DNA of 25,417 nt from a virus. A program made the position numbers and the translations under genes. Below are positions 1 through 6,943 of the stretch, piece after piece. The notes beneath the pieces were generated by a model, which had not been told where the DNA came from, ran no database searches, and worked only from the letters and a program-made list of their open reading frames with translations. Each line of letters begins with the position of its first letter. Within the stretch, counting starts at the first letter, position 1. The stretch lies in the IMG/VR virus record IMGVR_UViG_3300042311_000711, positions 1 to 25,417 of that record; one strand, written 5' to 3'.

Positions 1-191
1 ACAGAGGTACAATTGCTTCTCCTTGGACTGGACGTATATTTGATATGACTTGGAAACTTGATGAGTGTACAGGTGATGTTATCTATACATTGGCTTACAA
101 CGAAACTCTTTTGGATATCCCACAACACTTCTGTGCTGGTGATAACAGAGAAGGAGTAAATGGTATTCAATATTTCAAAATCGTAAACTAA
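1..191 (+). CDS. C-terminal end of a phage structural protein (partial)
   Basis: An open frame enters from the left edge (codons in phase with base 3) and stops with tandem TAA TAA at 189-194. The 62 visible residues end in YFKIVN and include GRIFDMTWKLDE and LAYNETLLDIPQHFCAGD. Codon use is less A/T-biased than in the genes that follow (many C-ending codons), as is common for a very highly expressed phage gene. With putative connector genes downstream, the likeliest identity is the major capsid or another abundant virion protein, but the visible part has no motif that decides this. Confidence 0.6.
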   Translation, partial: RGTIASPWTGRIFDMTWKLDECTGDVIYTLAYNETLLDIPQHFCAGDNREGVNGIQYFKIVN

Positions 192-196
192 TAACT

Positions 197-1000
197 TTGA
201 GTTGTATAGATTTTACTTTATTAAAATGTAGAAAGGATGAGTCCTCCGATGCTTATGTATTGGAGGATTTCTTCCCTTCTTTATCCTCAAAAGATATCTT
301 TAGTTGGTTTGAAAACCCCTATAGAACTATTGAGAACGCAACAAATATGGCTTACCAAGAAATGGTAGTCAAATTATTAGCAAAAAGTGGCAAAGAAAAT
401 AGAAAGTTAAACGCTAGAATTGGAGATAGATTTGATAAAAACTATTATTCTGTAGGTAGCTATGTAGAAATTGAAGCGCCAAGAGATAAATATTCAATGA
501 TTACTATCAATAATATAGTAGTAAATGTGCAATTTACAGGAACAGTTAATATTGTTTTTGAAAACGAGTTAGCTGTATTAGATGTAGTAGAGGTAGAAGT
601 TGTGAGTGGTGAAACAACAATAAAAACGATAAATAAATCTTTTAAATATGTAAAAATATATTTTGAGGATAAAACAATTAAAGGACGCGAGGTTTTAGGT
701 TGTAGCGCATTAAATGGTGTTATGATTGATTATTCAATGGGATGCGATTATAATGAGTTTATTTGCCAAAATAAAGAGCTTTTTGTTAATGCTATGGCTT
801 ACAAAATAGCTTCTATTTTAATAACTGAAGGTCAATTTAGTGGAGAATATAATCAAAGAATAATGCAAGCCGAAGACTATGCCGAATTAAAAGCGGAATA
901 CGAAACACAATTTGGTTTGCAAATATTGAATTTGAGCTTATTAGAAAGTGGGTGTTTTAATTGCTGCAATAAAATTAGTTTTCCAGTTAATTTGCCCTAA
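197..1000 (+). CDS. Putative head-tail region structural protein, 267 aa
   Basis: I do not recognise the family. The frame is open from 146 (after stops at 140-145), and the only usual start before an internal ATG near 344 is TTG at 197, three bases past the tandem stops of the upstream gene. Termination-reinitiation or coupled translation is therefore likely. The protein is mixed alpha/beta: helical around residues 40-70, a central beta-rich part (TINNIVVNVQFTGTVNIVF and neighbours), a helical part near 195-240, and a Cys-rich tail (CFNCCNK). Its last base is shared with the A of the next ATG. Its place between an abundant virion protein and tail-completion-like genes suggests a connector or neck role; this is inference from order only. 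If the ATG near 344 were used, about 49 residues would be lost. Confidence 0.75.
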   Translation: MSCIDFTLLKCRKDESSDAYVLEDFFPSLSSKDIFSWFENPYRTIENATNMAYQEMVVKLLAKSGKENRKLNARIGDRFDKNYYSVGSYVEIEAPRDKYSMITINNIVVNVQFTGTVNIVFENELAVLDVVEVEVVSGETTIKTINKSFKYVKIYFEDKTIKGREVLGCSALNGVMIDYSMGCDYNEFICQNKELFVNAMAYKIASILITEGQFSGEYNQRIMQAEDYAELKAEYETQFGLQILNLSLLESGCFNCCNKISFPVNLP

Positions 1001-1458
1001 TGACAACGATAGAAGATATATTGCAAAAACAACTAGAGCAAATTGAAAAAAAGTTCTATTTTGCCGTTTTAGATACACACGATGAAATGGTCAATAGAAT
1101 ATTTGAGCAGCAAAAAGATGCAAATGGAGGTGCGCCAAAACCATATAGCACCGAGCCATTATGGATTAGTAGAGCTTCATTAGAAGGAGTTAAAGATACT
1201 GGTAGAAAATCAAAGAGTGGCAAAACAAGATATTTTGAAGATGGATATAAAGAATTAAAAGCATCAATTGGCCGTCCACCATTAGAGTTAAGAGGTTTTT
1301 TAAAATTAGATTTTACAAACGGAATAAGACAAGTAGGCCCATTACAATTTGATGTAGATGTAAATAAAGAAAGTTTAAATAAAATAAATGGAAATTTTAA
1401 AACATTCTTTGAGTTGAGTAGAAATGAAAAAGAAAATTTATTAAAAAGATTAGAATGA
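1000..1458 (+). CDS. Putative tail-completion / neck protein
   Basis: A 152-residue soluble protein. It starts with a helical region (residues 1-40), then a Pro/Gly-rich loop (GGAPKPYSTEPLWIS) and a segment GKTRYFEDGYKELKASIG followed by LELRGFLKLDF. The combination of a YFEDGYKEL-like segment with a following LxLRGxLxxDF stretch recalls small phage neck or tail-completion proteins of Bacteroidota phages. This is by memory of the pattern, not a search. It overlaps both neighbours (1 base upstream, ATGA overlap downstream), showing tight translational coupling within a morphogenesis operon. An opposite-strand frame over the same bases is a shadow of this gene. Confidence 0.6.
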   Translation: MTTIEDILQKQLEQIEKKFYFAVLDTHDEMVNRIFEQQKDANGGAPKPYSTEPLWISRASLEGVKDTGRKSKSGKTRYFEDGYKELKASIGRPPLELRGFLKLDFTNGIRQVGPLQFDVDVNKESLNKINGNFKTFFELSRNEKENLLKRLE

Positions 1459-1889
1459 TTAACGAGATAATATCGGATTTGATAAAAATAGAACTTGCGC
1501 ACGTTTTCCAATTTGAAAAAAACGGCGAAATTGTATTATATAATTTTGACTCTGATTTGATTTTTGACAACAAACATTTTGGAGGTTATTTAAGACAAAT
1601 AAAAAGCAGCAAAATAGAAGATAATAATGTGTCTAATTATTTTCGTACTGATTATAAATTAGTATTGATGTTTGACCCTAAAAAATGCTTTGACGATATT
1701 AAAAACATTTTAGCAAATGTAGAAAGCACAAAAAGGATTGATAATATTGTGTCTATTAAAGTTAAAACTTTTTATTTAGATTCAGTGTTAAATATGAAAC
1801 AAGAAAAATTGAAAGGATTAAATAAAAAAGTAATAATTGCAGATATAGAGGTAAACGAAATTATCTGTAAAACACTAATAAATTGTTAA
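1455..1889 (+). CDS. Putative tail-terminator-like structural protein
   Basis: A 144-residue protein of unrecognised family whose start codon overlaps the stop of the upstream gene (ATGA). Size, position after the neck-like protein and mixed alpha/beta composition fit a tail terminator or head-tail joining protein, but I see no diagnostic motif. The beginning (MINEIISDLIKIELAHVFQF) is amphipathic helical and the middle holds alternating hydrophobic strands (YKLVLMFDP, IVSIKVKTFYLDSVL). Treat the function as a guess from gene order. Confidence 0.6.
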   Translation: MINEIISDLIKIELAHVFQFEKNGEIVLYNFDSDLIFDNKHFGGYLRQIKSSKIEDNNVSNYFRTDYKLVLMFDPKKCFDDIKNILANVESTKRIDNIVSIKVKTFYLDSVLNMKQEKLKGLNKKVIIADIEVNEIICKTLINC

Positions 1890-1907
1890 AAATTAAAATA
1901 TAAAATT

Positions 1908-2504
1908 ATGGCTATAATAAACGGATGTTGTGGATTTGGTAATTCATACACTTTTGTAAAAAATGAAAATCAATACAACTTTGACGTAGATGCAGAAAAT
2001 TGGGCTAATAAAAATATAACAGACCAAGCAAGTTTTAATGCTGCATTGGGTGTTACTACTGATGCTTTTCAATTAAATGGTACTAATATTAAAGCAAATA
2101 TAACTTCATTGTCAAATAATGAATTGAATTTTAATTCATATGATTTAACTAATGTTAATTATATTACAGTTGAAGGATTGATAAGATTAAACCTTGAAAC
2201 AAATAAATTGAGAGAATTTAATCCTATTAAAAAATTACCTTCTACACTTGAAGAAATAAACTTTTTTAGAAACTATTTAAGATTTTTTACACCAGATTTA
2301 AAATTGCCTAGCAATGTAGATTATTTGAATTTTAGTGAAAACGAATTTACTACAATTGGTTATGCAGCTTCGGAAGTTTGGGCAAATTTAATGTATATAG
2401 CACCTGTACCAGGAACAATATATTTTGAAAATAATACAAATTCAGTTTCTGGAACTAATTTAGAATCTATTTTGATAGGCAAAGGTTGGACAGTAGTTGC
2501 ATAA
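1908..2504 (+). CDS. Leucine-rich-repeat protein, probably virion-associated
   Basis: A 198-residue protein. Residues about 65-145 carry degenerate leucine-rich repeats of about 22 residues: LIRLNLETNKLREFNPI, LEEINFFRNYLRFFTPD and VDYLNFSENEFTTIG follow the LxxLxLxxNxL pattern. The end (ESILIGKGWTVV) resembles the closing segment of bacterial surface LRR proteins. The start follows the A-rich leader TTAAAATATAAAATT. It lies 10 bases before a fibre-like gene and after connector genes, so a place on the virion, possibly in receptor contact, is reasonable but inferred. No signal peptide is visible, against a host-secreted role. Confidence 0.7.
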   Translation: MAIINGCCGFGNSYTFVKNENQYNFDVDAENWANKNITDQASFNAALGVTTDAFQLNGTNIKANITSLSNNELNFNSYDLTNVNYITVEGLIRLNLETNKLREFNPIKKLPSTLEEINFFRNYLRFFTPDLKLPSNVDYLNFSENEFTTIGYAASEVWANLMYIAPVPGTIYFENNTNSVSGTNLESILIGKGWTVVA

Positions 2505-2514
2505 TATTTAAAAA

Positions 2515-3723
2515 ATGGCATTAGAGGATAATTATATTTATAGAGTTTTAGATAGGATTTCTAAAATTGAAAATAATTCTATCCTATGGGAATATTCTGA
2601 CACCGACCCATTAGAAATTGGAAATGAGGCCGGAATTAGATGGGTAAGAAATTATTTGAATGAAACTTATTGGTTTATTGATGCCGATGGGAATGCTATT
2701 CAAATAGATATTGACCGTTGGAATTTAAGAGGAAATATTGGCATAAATCCAGAAATTAATTACATTGGAAATTATGACTATGTAGATTTACCTTTTAGAA
2801 CAAATAATGAGGAAAGATTAAGAATAACAGCAGATGGAAATGTTATAATAGGAGGTGGAGCTGATTCAATATCGGCTCTATTAAACCTAAATTCTACTTC
2901 TAAGGGGTTTTTGCCACCTAGAATGGATACAAGTCAAAAAAGCGAAATAGAAACGCCAGAAGATGGCCTAATCGTATTTGATACGACTTTAAATAGTTTG
3001 TCTATTTATTACGATTCAGCTTGGCATCAACTTGTTTTTAGTGATGGCTGTGTTACAAGTTTTAATGAAAGGACTGGAGATGTAACATTGCTAGATACTG
3101 ATGTAACTACAGCATTAGGATATACACCGGAAAATGTAGCTAATAAAGTTACTACAATAGTTCCAGAATTAATTAATGATACAGAATATCCAAGTACAAG
3201 CGCAGTTTATAATTATATTACAACTGCAGTTTCAAAATCTTTTGGAGCGTTTCAAGATGACGCAACTCAATATGCAGCTGCTAGTAATATCGGTTATGGA
3301 GTAAAATTTAACACGATAGATATTGGAGGTTATGGTGTTAGCATAGAAGCTGATTCATTAGGAGATAAAACTTTTATCCAGTTTGAAAAAGCTGGATTTT
3401 ATAATATACAATTTAGTTTTCAATTTCAAAATTTACACAATCAAATAGAAGATGTAACTATTTGGATTAGAAAAAATGGTGAAACTACTGCAGAAGATGT
3501 ACCTGCTACTGCTGGTTTTGTTTCAGTTCCAAACTCACACGGAGGTAGACCGGGAACTATTATAGCAGCTTGGAATTATTTTGTACAAGCAAACGCTGGA
3601 GATTTTTATCAATTAGTATGGTCTACAACAGACCACACAAACGTATCAATGGAATATTATCCTGCTGGGAGTCCACCACCGAGTGCAGCTTCTGCTATCT
3701 TAACTGTTAATCAAGTCAATTAA
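2515..3723 (+). CDS. Tail-fibre-like / receptor-binding structural protein
   Basis: A 402-residue protein built from modules seen in phage fibres and Bacteroidota surface proteins. Residues about 95-120 have NNEERLRITADGNVIIGG, a fibre/adhesin repeat. Residues about 125-172 have SKGFLPPRMDTSQKSEI ... GLIVFDTTLNSLSIYYDSAW, a segment very common in Bacteroidota phage and adhesin proteins. Residues about 180-205 have VTSFNERTGDVTLLDTDVTT followed by ALGYTPEN, the classic fibre linker. The last about 150 residues are beta-rich and look like a TNF/C1q-type jelly-roll head (DKTFIQFEKAGFYNIQFSFQF, then VTIWIRKNGE). This order suggests shaft then C-terminal knob. The gene sits between the LRR protein and the holin. 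Exact virion position cannot be read from the sequence. Confidence 0.8.
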   Translation: MALEDNYIYRVLDRISKIENNSILWEYSDTDPLEIGNEAGIRWVRNYLNETYWFIDADGNAIQIDIDRWNLRGNIGINPEINYIGNYDYVDLPFRTNNEERLRITADGNVIIGGGADSISALLNLNSTSKGFLPPRMDTSQKSEIETPEDGLIVFDTTLNSLSIYYDSAWHQLVFSDGCVTSFNERTGDVTLLDTDVTTALGYTPENVANKVTTIVPELINDTEYPSTSAVYNYITTAVSKSFGAFQDDATQYAAASNIGYGVKFNTIDIGGYGVSIEADSLGDKTFIQFEKAGFYNIQFSFQFQNLHNQIEDVTIWIRKNGETTAEDVPATAGFVSVPNSHGGRPGTIIAAWNYFVQANAGDFYQLVWSTTDHTNVSMEYYPAGSPPPSAASAILTVNQVN

Positions 3724-3728
3724 TTAAA

Positions 3729-4181
3729 ATGAGAAATTATAATGAATATTTTATAGCTTTTTTGAAAACATTATTTTTAAGTATATTTGCATTTTTATCT
3801 CCCATAAATGGTTTACTGTTTTTAGTGGGTTTATTTGTGTTTTCAGACACTTTTTTCGCAATATATACAAGTATTAAACTAAATGGATTTTATTCGTTTA
3901 AAAGCCATAAATTATTCAATATAGTAGTTAAATCATTTTTCTATTTAGGTAGTGTATTTTTGGCATATTGTATTGACAAGTATATAATAAATAGCAATAT
4001 TATTTTTGGTATTGAACTTTTAATAGCAAAAGTTACTTCTTTGTTTTGGATTTATATCGAAATGAAGTCAATCGATGAAACTTCGCAAAAATTAGGTAAC
4101 AGGCCTTTTATTTTTGTTTTAAAGGATATAATTGAAAAAGCAAAAAGCTTTAAAAAAGATATTAACGAAATAACAGAATAA
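3729..4181 (+). CDS. Phage holin, four membrane segments
   Basis: A 150-residue membrane protein with hydrophobic segments at about 7-27, 28-50, 62-82 and 88-110, then a charged cytoplasmic tail (residues 113-150, many Lys and Glu). The segment WIYIEMKSIDETSQKLGN just after the last helix resembles the conserved region of the Bacteroidota phage holin family. The gene is the first of three lysis genes and lies one base before the lipoprotein/spanin candidate. Holins permeabilise the inner membrane to release or activate the endolysin. A promoter-like string lies inside its 5' end (3762-3790), but I do not rely on it. Confidence 0.8.
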   Translation: MRNYNEYFIAFLKTLFLSIFAFLSPINGLLFLVGLFVFSDTFFAIYTSIKLNGFYSFKSHKLFNIVVKSFFYLGSVFLAYCIDKYIINSNIIFGIELLIAKVTSLFWIYIEMKSIDETSQKLGNRPFIFVLKDIIEKAKSFKKDINEITE

Positions 4182-4182
4182 A

Positions 4183-4659
4183 ATGAAAAAATTATTAGTA
4201 TTATTATTGATTTTGACTTCTTGTAGTAGTCAAAAGCAACTAATTAGAAAGCAAAAGAAAGCAAACAAATTAGAATTTGAGATTAATGAGCTTAAAAAAG
4301 AGCTTAATTTGCCATTGGATTCTACGATTATTAGACTTGATACCATTATAAGTATTGATTCATTTGTAAAATACGACACTATTAAGCTAAAATGTAATGA
4401 TAGCAATGAAGTTGTTTATATTACAGGTGAGAAAACTAATGGCGAAATAATTACCAAAACAAAGTATATCTATAAAGATAAAATTATAAATAAAGAGGTT
4501 GGTAAAGTAAAAAAAGAAATAGTTTTTAAGGAAAAAGAATTTAAAAAATATCAAATAGTATTGATGGGTTTTGGGTTTATAGTTGTAATTGGAATTTTAT
4601 TCTACTTAATTACAAACTTTGCATTTTTAGTTATGAAATATTTAAAAATAAAATTATAA
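4183..4659 (+). CDS. Lipoprotein with C-terminal membrane anchor, unimolecular-spanin-like
   Basis: A 158-residue protein. Residues 1-14 form a lipoprotein signal with a Bacteroidota-type lipobox (LILTSC, acylated Cys14, then SSQ). Residues 18-42 are a charged helix. The middle (50-118) is hydrophilic and strand-forming (DTIIRLDTIISIDSF and following). Residues about 124-151 form a C-terminal transmembrane segment (YQIVLMGFGFIVVIGILFYL), then KYLKIKL. An N-terminal outer-membrane lipid anchor plus a C-terminal inner-membrane helix in one chain is the layout of unimolecular spanins, which fuse the two membranes at the end of lysis. It lies between holin and endolysin, where Rz-type genes occur. 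Function is inferred from topology and place. Confidence 0.7.
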   Translation: MKKLLVLLLILTSCSSQKQLIRKQKKANKLEFEINELKKELNLPLDSTIIRLDTIISIDSFVKYDTIKLKCNDSNEVVYITGEKTNGEIITKTKYIYKDKIINKEVGKVKKEIVFKEKEFKKYQIVLMGFGFIVVIGILFYLITNFAFLVMKYLKIKL

Positions 4660-4663
4660 AAAG

Positions 4664-5194
4664 ATGGATAAAAATACCTTTGTAAAAACTTTTTTTTCTG
4701 AAGCTAAAAAAGCAAGTGATTTAATTTATTCTCAAAAAGGAAAGGTTGTATTTCCAGCCACAATCTTAACAAGAGCAGCAATAGAGTCTGGATGGGGAAA
4801 GCACGTTGTAGGAAATAACTTTTTTGGAATAAAAGATTTTGATGGAGTAAACGGAAACGAAATACTTATAACTACTCACGAATATCATAAAACAAAAAAT
4901 GTAAAATACCCAAAAGTATTGAGCGTGGTTTGGGATGCAGTTCGCAAATTATTCAAATATAAAGTACAGGATTATTTTAGAAAATACAATACAGCTTCGG
5001 AGTCTTTTTATGATTTTTGTATGTTTTTAGTTAAAAATCCTAGATATTCAAAAGCATTTGACGCAAAAAATGCTTATGACCAAGGTTCTACAATTTGTTT
5101 TGCAGGTTACGCAACACACCCAGAAGCGGTAAAACTTACAAGACAGGTTACAATATCAATTGAAAAAATTATTATTGATTTAAAATTAAATTAG
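4664..5194 (+). CDS. Endolysin, glucosaminidase (GH73-like)
   Basis: A 176-residue murein hydrolase of the glucosaminidase family, which cuts the glycan chain after N-acetylglucosamine. The signature TRAAIESGWGKHVVGNNFFG lies at residues 36-55; Glu41 is the likely catalytic acid, and NNFFGIKDF is the conserved substrate-cleft segment. The second part has the family's usual KYPKVLSVVWDAVRKLFKYK and NPRYSKAF, and ends with YATHPEAVKLTRQV. No signal peptide or anchor is present, so export depends on the holin. It is the last gene of the lysis cassette and is followed by a strong terminator. Its final codons carry the -33 part of a promoter. Confidence 0.9.
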   Translation: MDKNTFVKTFFSEAKKASDLIYSQKGKVVFPATILTRAAIESGWGKHVVGNNFFGIKDFDGVNGNEILITTHEYHKTKNVKYPKVLSVVWDAVRKLFKYKVQDYFRKYNTASESFYDFCMFLVKNPRYSKAFDAKNAYDQGSTICFAGYATHPEAVKLTRQVTISIEKIIIDLKLN

Positions 5195-5203
5195 TATTTT
5201 TGC
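5175..5203 (+). promoter_or_regulatory. Putative promoter inside the 3' end of the endolysin gene
   Basis: TTG at 5175-5177, 17 bases, then TATTTTTGC at 5195-5203 matches the Bacteroidota promoter layout, though the spacer is at the short end. The only thing between it and the terminator 60 bases on is non-coding sequence, so it would make a short RNA. In such AT-rich DNA a chance match is possible. Confidence 0.5.
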
Positions 5204-5207
5204 ATAG

Positions 5208-5288
5208 TTGTTTAATAAGAATAACATTCTTATCATTTTTTTTAGTTCAGTTGTTTATTTAGCCATCCTTTTAGGGTGGCTTTTTTTT
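5208..5288 (+). ncRNA. Predicted short RNA ending at the late terminator
   Basis: Bounded by the promoter at 5175-5203 and the terminator at 5261-5288; the start is estimated from the usual distance to the -7 box. Near its 5' end a perfect 8-base inverted repeat (ATAAGAAT at 5215-5222, loop AAC, ATTCTTAT at 5226-5233) would form a hairpin. A single-stranded T-rich linker and the terminator hairpin follow. There is no ATG-started frame in it. It could be a regulatory RNA or simply a by-product; the hairpin could also be a protein-binding site in DNA. Confidence 0.4.
5261..5288 (+). terminator. Rho-independent terminator of the late/lysis operon
   Basis: AGCCATCC (5261-5268) pairs over 8 bases with GGGTGGCT (5274-5281), including one T-G pair, around loop TTTTA, followed directly by a T run to 5288. 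It is the strongest stem-loop plus T-tract in the window and separates the lysis genes from the first early promoter. Confidence 0.9.
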
Positions 5289-5309
5289 ATTATTTAATTT
5301 AAAAAAAAG

Positions 5310-5339
5310 TTGCATTGTTAAAAAATATTGTATATTTGC
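5310..5339 (+). promoter_or_regulatory. Early promoter, class A (GTTGCATT type)
   Basis: TTG at 5310-5312, 18 bases, TATATTTGC at 5331-5339. The flank AAAAAAGTTGCATT (5303-5316) is identical over 14 bases to the promoter at 16571-16584. It lies right after the late terminator and 20 bases before the ATG at 5360, and it rules out the upstream TTG start at 5315, which falls in its spacer. Confidence 0.8.
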
Positions 5340-5359
5340 ATAAATTTCAAACAATTAGA

Positions 5360-5572
5360 ATGAAAGATGACCATATAATGCCATCAGACCCAAATGAGAT
5401 ATTGGGTTTAAAAGCAAAAATAAAAGACTTAGAGGAAGAAATAGACTTTTTGACTTTTAACACTACAATTGGTTTATCTATTTTAAAAGCAGTTATAAAC
5501 GGTAAAAAAATTAATCCACAAGAATTACAATATCTGCAAAATTCTACATTTGAAATTGATTTTACTGAATAA
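5360..5572 (+). CDS. Small early protein, 70 aa, unknown function
   Basis: An unrecognised 70-residue protein. I choose ATG 5360 because the longer frame would begin at TTG 5315, inside the promoter. Residues 9-28 (DPNEILGLKAKIKDLEEEID) form a short amphipathic, coiled-coil-like helix. A second helix (TTIGLSILKAVING) follows, then a Lys-Asn-Pro turn, KKINPQELQYL. It is the first gene after an early promoter and lies 14 bases before the metallophosphoesterase gene. Confidence 0.7.
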   Translation: MKDDHIMPSDPNEILGLKAKIKDLEEEIDFLTFNTTIGLSILKAVINGKKINPQELQYLQNSTFEIDFTE

Positions 5573-5586
5573 AAAAAAGAAAAAAA

Positions 5587-6708
5587 ATGAAAGTTTGTAA
5601 AAAATGCAACAAAAAAGAGGGAGAAGTTAAGTTCCCAAAAGTAGGTTTAATATGTAAACCCTGCAAAAATGAAACAGACGCCTCAAGATATATTAATATT
5701 AAAGTATCTAGGGAAATTGTAGACGAAGCTAAAAAAGCTGTAGGTTTAATTCGAGAGGCACATAAAGCTGGAGTCGATGTAAGCACAATCAAACACGCTT
5801 GGTTAAAAAATGATGAGTCTAGTTTGTTTGTTACCAATCCATTATTCAAAGGTGCAGGTCAAAAAACAGAATTTTATAATAAAATCATAGAAGATTTAAA
5901 GCAATATTCTCCTAAATTCCCAAAAATTAAAAGGCAAAATATTGAGCAAGGTCATTTATTAGTAGTTGACCCAGCTGATATTCATATAGGTAAATTAGCT
6001 AGTTCATTTGAAACAAACGATGAATATAATAACAATATAGCCGTTAAACGCGTTTTAGATGGTGTACAAGGGATTTTAGATAAGAGTTCTGGGTTTAACA
6101 TTGACAAAATAGTTTTTGTAGGTGGTAACGATATTTTGCATATTGATACTCCAAAGCGACAAACAACAAGCGGAACGCCACAAGATACTGATGGAATGTG
6201 GTATGATAATTTTTTAATAGCAAAACAGCTTTATATTGATGTTTTATCTACGCTTTTATCATTTGCAGACGTTCATTTTATTTTTAATCCATCTAATCAC
6301 GATTATACCAATGGTTTTTTTTTAGCAGATGTAATACAAACATATTTTAGGAATTGCGAAAATATTACTTTTGACTGCAATATTAATCACCGAAAGTATT
6401 TTAGGTATTACGATAATTTAATTGGTACAACTCACGGAGATGGAGCAAAACAAGGAGATTTACCTTTATTAATGGCACACGAAAGTAAAGAATGGAGTGA
6501 ATGCAAACATAGGTATATTTATACGCATCACGTACATCATAAAACTGCAAAGGATTTTATAGGAGTTACGATTGAAAGTTTAAGAAGTCCAAGCGGTTCG
6601 GATAGCTGGCATCACAGAAACGGCTATACAGGTGTTCCAAAAGCAATTGAAGGATTTATACATCATAAAGAATTTGGTCAAGTAGCAAGATTATCTCATA
6701 TATTTTAA
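5587..6708 (+). CDS. Zinc-ribbon calcineurin-like metallophosphoesterase
   Basis: A 373-residue protein with two parts. Residues 1-28 hold a zinc ribbon (CKKC at 4-7, CKPC at 23-26). Residues about 122-373 are a metallophosphoesterase with its metal-binding motifs in order: DIH at 131-133, GGND at 179-182, NHD at 237-239, THGD at 282-285 and HHVHH at 314-318. The GNHD box reads SNHD, a tolerated change. Between them, residues 30-120 look like a helical linker with a possible DNA-binding element. Phage members of this superfamily are often annotated as phosphoesterases or nucleases; the substrate (nucleic acid or nucleotide) cannot be read here. Position in the first early operon suggests a role in DNA metabolism or host takeover. 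Confidence 0.8.
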   Translation: MKVCKKCNKKEGEVKFPKVGLICKPCKNETDASRYINIKVSREIVDEAKKAVGLIREAHKAGVDVSTIKHAWLKNDESSLFVTNPLFKGAGQKTEFYNKIIEDLKQYSPKFPKIKRQNIEQGHLLVVDPADIHIGKLASSFETNDEYNNNIAVKRVLDGVQGILDKSSGFNIDKIVFVGGNDILHIDTPKRQTTSGTPQDTDGMWYDNFLIAKQLYIDVLSTLLSFADVHFIFNPSNHDYTNGFFLADVIQTYFRNCENITFDCNINHRKYFRYYDNLIGTTHGDGAKQGDLPLLMAHESKEWSECKHRYIYTHHVHHKTAKDFIGVTIESLRSPSGSDSWHHRNGYTGVPKAIEGFIHHKEFGQVARLSHIF

Positions 6709-6710
6709 CT

Positions 6711-6839
6711 ATGGAAAAAATACCATTGCAAAATCTTTATGCTTACTATATTAGGCACAGGAATTGTGAATTTAGTATGATGAATTATAACATATTTGTG
6801 TATTATTATACAAAATATATCAATGATTTTTATAGTTAA
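6711..6839 (+). CDS. Possible small protein, 42 aa
   Basis: An ATG-started frame of 42 codons begins two bases after the phosphoesterase stop and ends in AGT TAA. It is rich in Tyr and Asn (LYAYYIRHRNCE, YYYTKYINDFYS). The spacing suits coupled translation, and the next feature is non-coding, so it may close the first early operon. I do not recognise it; chance is possible at this length. Confidence 0.4.
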   Translation: MEKIPLQNLYAYYIRHRNCEFSMMNYNIFVYYYTKYINDFYS

Positions 6840-6857
6840 AAAATTAATTTAGATTAA

Positions 6858-6900
6858 TTTTTTCTATTTTTTTTCTATTTTTTTCTATTTTTTTTTACTA
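6858..6900. other. Phased T-tracts, probable bent DNA
   Basis: Four T-tracts of 6-9 bases are interrupted by CTA at 6864, 6875, 6885 and 6898. The first three interruptions are 11 and 10 bases apart, close to one helical turn, which is the arrangement that curves DNA. The tract ends 17 bases before the -7 box at 6918 and precedes the replication genes, so it may act as an upstream promoter element or part of a replication origin. Confidence 0.55.
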
Positions 6901-6917
6901 ATTAAAAAAATATGTTT

Positions 6918-6926
6918 TATATTTGT
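6918..6926 (+). promoter_or_regulatory. Putative promoter -7 box of the replication operon
   Basis: TATATTTG at 6918-6925 is a perfect -7 box, but no TTG lies at the usual distance upstream; only T-tract DNA is there. A start about 7 bases downstream would place the structured RNA (6944-7035) in the 5' part of the transcript for the replication genes. Confidence 0.55.
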
Positions 6927-6943
6927 ACTTTAAATTAATAAAA

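Noticed and set aside
1056-1511. Long opposite-strand open frame (151 codons)
   Set aside because: It is a mirror of the 1000-1458 gene, which has tight overlaps with its neighbours; Asn, Leu and Phe-rich composition is typical of a shadow frame.
3762-3790. Promoter-like TTG-N17-TATATTTGC inside the holin gene
   Set aside because: It lies wholly in coding sequence for a hydrophobic protein rich in Phe/Leu codons, has no start codon close by, and the operon is already well spaced. Chance match is likely in AT-rich DNA.
4685-6325. Other long T runs in coding sequence (about 4689-4696 and 6317-6325) as frameshift sites
   Set aside because: Shifting there leads to early stops with no sensible downstream frame; the reading frames around them are intact.
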